Positions 62,228-64,000 of a stretch of 64,000 nt of DNA are shown here, in pieces (position 1 is the stretch's first letter; the number at the start of each line of letters is the position of its first letter). The stretch is from Sphaerotilus hippei. GTDB lineage: Bacteria > Pseudomonadota > Gammaproteobacteria > Burkholderiales > Burkholderiaceae_C. The notes beneath the pieces are model-generated. The model had not been told where the DNA came from. It searched no databases and saw only the letters and a program-made list of their open reading frames with translations. Made by a program: the position numbers and the translations under genes. The stretch spans positions 209,862 to 273,861 of the forward strand of contig NZ_QJJS01000004.1 in NCBI RefSeq assembly GCF_003201595.1, in the 5' to 3' direction.

Positions 62228-63886
62228 ATGCTCGATGGCTTCGTGCCTTTCCCCGCCGACTTCGCCCAGCGTTATCGCGAGCGTGGCCACTGGCGTGACC
62301 AGTCGCTGGCGCAGGAGTTCGCCGCGGTGTTCGAGACCTTCGGTCCGCGCACGGCGCTGATCGATGGCGAACGCCGCTGGACCTATGCCCAGCTCGACGC
62401 TGCCAGCGACAACCTGGCGCTCAACCTGCTTGACCTGGGGCTGCAGCCGCAGGACCGCGTGGTGCCGGCGCTGCCCAATGTGGCGGAGTTCGTGGTGCTC
62501 TACTTCGCGCTGCAGAAGCTGGGCGCCATCCCCATCGCCGCGCTGGTGACGCACCGCTACGCCGAGCTCAGCCAGTTCACCCGGCTGGCCCAGGCGCGCT
62601 GCGTGGTCTACCCGGCCGCGGTGCGCGAGCAGGGTGGCGAGTTCCGCTTCGCGCCGGTCATCGAGCGGGTCCAGGCCGAGAACCCCTGCCTGCAGCTGCG
62701 CCTGGTGCTGGGCGAGGCCGGTGCGGGCGAGCACTCGCTCATCGAGCTCATCGAGCGGCCGGCCACACGACCGGTGGCCACGCTGCGCCAGATCGGGATC
62801 GATCCGACCGCCCCGTGCATCTTCCAGCTCTCGGGGGGCACGACCGGCATCCCCAAGCTGATCCCGCGCACCAACAACGACTACGCCTACAACTCGAAGA
62901 TCGCCGCCGAGGTGGCTGGCGTCGAGAGCGACTCGGTGCTGCTGCTGGTGCTGCCGATCGCGCACAACCTGCCGCTGGCCTGCCCGGGCATCCAGGGTTT
63001 CCTGTTCAAGGGCGCGACCGTGGTGCTGCACGCCAACACCCGGCCGGCCGAGATGTTCGCGCTGATCGCGCGGCACCGGGTCACGCACCTGAAGGTGGTG
63101 CCGGCGCTGCTGATCCGCCTGATCAACGATCCGGCCATCACCGGCTTCGACCTGACCTCGGTGCAGCAGATCCAGAGCGGGGGCCAGCGCATGCAGCCCG
63201 AGGTGCGCATCCGCACGCGCCAGCTGTTCGCCAACGCCTTCGTGCAGGAGAACTTCGGCATGAGCGAAGGCCTGCTGATGTTCGTGCGCAAGGGCGACCC
63301 CGAGGAGGTGCTGCTGGAGACCTGCGGCCGCCCGGTCTGCGCCGACGACGAGGTCCGGCTGATCGACGACGACGGCGCCGAGGTGCCCGAGGGCGAGGTC
63401 GGCGAGCTGGCCTGCCGCGGCCCGTACACGCTGCGCGGCTACTACGGCGTGCCCGAGTACAACGCCCGCCAGTTCACGCCCGACGGTTTCTACCGCAGCG
63501 GCGACCTGATGCGCCGCCACCCCTCGGGCAACTACGTCGTCGAGGGCCGCAAGAAGGACCTGATCAACCGCGGCGGCGAGAAGATCAGCGCCGAGGAGGT
63601 CGAGAACCTGATCCTGATGCACCCGGCGGTGCAGAACGTGGCCTGCGTGCCGATGCCCGATGCGGCGATGGGCGAGAAGATGTGCGCCTTCGTGATCCTG
63701 AAGGCCGGCGCGGCGCTGACGCTGCCCGAGCTGGTGGCCTTCCTGCAGACCCACGAGATCGCGCGCTTCAAGCTGCCCGAGCGGCTGGAGGTGCTGGCCG
63801 ACTTCCCGGTGTCGACCTTCGGCAAGGTCTCCAAGAAGGCGCTCGGCGAGCAGATCGCCGCGCAACTGGCGGTGGAAGGGCGCTGA
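62228..63886 (+). CDS. salicylate-type aryl-acid adenylating enzyme (EntE/DhbE family)
   Basis: 552-residue AMP-forming ligase close to EntE/DhbE: LSGGTTGIPKLIPR (P-loop), YRSGDLM, GRKKDLINRGGEKIS and the C-terminal catalytic Lys in FGKVSKKAL. The pocket has Asn247 (AHNLPLAC), which in DhbE (Asn235) binds the ortho-hydroxyl. The two positions that separate 2,3-dihydroxybenzoate from salicylate enzymes read Cys252 and Leu350, the salicylate state. No carrier protein or siderophore gene is near, so a salicylate-CoA ligase for catabolism is the likely role; a dihydroxybenzoate enzyme is the alternative. Confidence 0.85.
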   Translation: MLDGFVPFPADFAQRYRERGHWRDQSLAQEFAAVFETFGPRTALIDGERRWTYAQLDAASDNLALNLLDLGLQPQDRVVPALPNVAEFVVLYFALQKLGAIPIAALVTHRYAELSQFTRLAQARCVVYPAAVREQGGEFRFAPVIERVQAENPCLQLRLVLGEAGAGEHSLIELIERPATRPVATLRQIGIDPTAPCIFQLSGGTTGIPKLIPRTNNDYAYNSKIAAEVAGVESDSVLLLVLPIAHNLPLACPGIQGFLFKGATVVLHANTRPAEMFALIARHRVTHLKVVPALLIRLINDPAITGFDLTSVQQIQSGGQRMQPEVRIRTRQLFANAFVQENFGMSEGLLMFVRKGDPEEVLLETCGRPVCADDEVRLIDDDGAEVPEGEVGELACRGPYTLRGYYGVPEYNARQFTPDGFYRSGDLMRRHPSGNYVVEGRKKDLINRGGEKISAEEVENLILMHPAVQNVACVPMPDAAMGEKMCAFVILKAGAALTLPELVAFLQTHEIARFKLPERLEVLADFPVSTFGKVSKKALGEQIAAQLAVEGR

Positions 63887-64000
63887 CTCCACCCTTCGGC
63901 GCGGTGCGAGGTCCGGCAAGGCCTGGCCGTCCCCGACGGTTGGACCGCGCCACCCGTGCCCCGCATTCATTCAACCGCATACCCGACAACCCAACCAGGA
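63887..64000. other. window edge, spacer leading to a probable next operon gene
   Basis: No gene fits here. The last bases read ACCAGGA, a plausible ribosome-binding site for a gene that starts just beyond the window on the plus strand. Confidence 0.4.

Noticed and set aside
60215-63970. A 1,251-codon open frame on the minus strand
   Set aside because: It is antisense to the Bug, SDR and ligase genes, is rich in Arg, His, Gln and Gly with no recognisable domain, and arises from high G+C codon bias.
1-64000. Search for tRNA, rRNA, CRISPR arrays, transposases, toxin-antitoxin or phage genes
   Set aside because: No frame or repeat with the needed features was seen on either strand by reading; a profile search would be needed to exclude small RNAs.

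Overview
The window is about 70% G+C and reads as a betaproteobacterium of the order Burkholderiales. The reasons are four orphan Bug/TctC solute-binding proteins, many LysR regulators, and tartrate, meta-cleavage and gallate genes of the Burkholderiales/Pseudomonas type. I saw no rRNA, tRNA, insertion sequence, phage gene, CRISPR array or housekeeping gene. Everything supported is catabolism, uptake or its regulation: about 60 genes, including ten regulators (six LysR, plus AraC, GntR, LacI and MarR) and nine uptake systems or components.

Layout: (1) 0.2-7.5 kb, sugar-acid block: Bug protein, galactarate dehydratase, LysR, and a lactonase/ABM/MFS/SDR operon. (2) 7.4-13.6 kb on the minus strand, a six-gene operon (GlcG-like protein, extradiol dioxygenase, fumarylacetoacetase-fold hydrolase, flavin monooxygenase, amidohydrolase, esterase) divergent from a LysR gene. 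This is the best candidate for an uncharacterised aromatic pathway. (3) 13.7-24 kb, tartrate block: TtdAB, LysR, TtuC, DctA, TtuD, pyruvate kinase and a Bug protein, giving two routes from tartrate to central metabolism. (4) 24-29 kb, molybdenum hydroxylase (two subunits plus the XdhC maturation factor) divergent from an AraC regulator. (5) 29-40.2 kb, aldonate and uronate block: GntR, a lactonase remnant, Bug, a PdxA-like dehydrogenase, an acid-sugar dehydratase, a keto-deoxy-acid dehydratase, LacI, a TRAP transporter, uronate dehydrogenase and a lactonase. (6) 40.2-52.5 kb, catechol meta-cleavage operon, dienelactone hydrolase, a five-gene ABC transporter and a CatR/BenM-like LysR. (7) 52.5-53.8 kb, siderophore-interacting flavoprotein and MarR. 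(8) 53.9-59.3 kb, gallate dioxygenase in one operon with a TRAP transporter, with its LysR. (9) 59.3-64 kb, LysR, Bug, SDR and a salicylate-type aryl-acid ligase; the operon probably runs past the window.

The clearest non-coding result is a composite control element, CATCGGG-N11-GTCCAATATCG-N15-ATACC-N5-GGTAT. It occurs twice with identical spacing, once in front of the meta-cleavage operon and once between the ABC transporter operon and the LysR gene, so these loci are very likely one regulon. Two further operator pairs are similarly clear: ACTGGT-N11-ACCAGT for the GntR block and TAAACGTTTA for the LacI/TRAP block. The second TAAACGTTTA copy sits on the -10 of a good promoter (TTGACC-N17-TTTAAT). 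All functions are read by eye from motifs and remembered family sequences; no database search was run.
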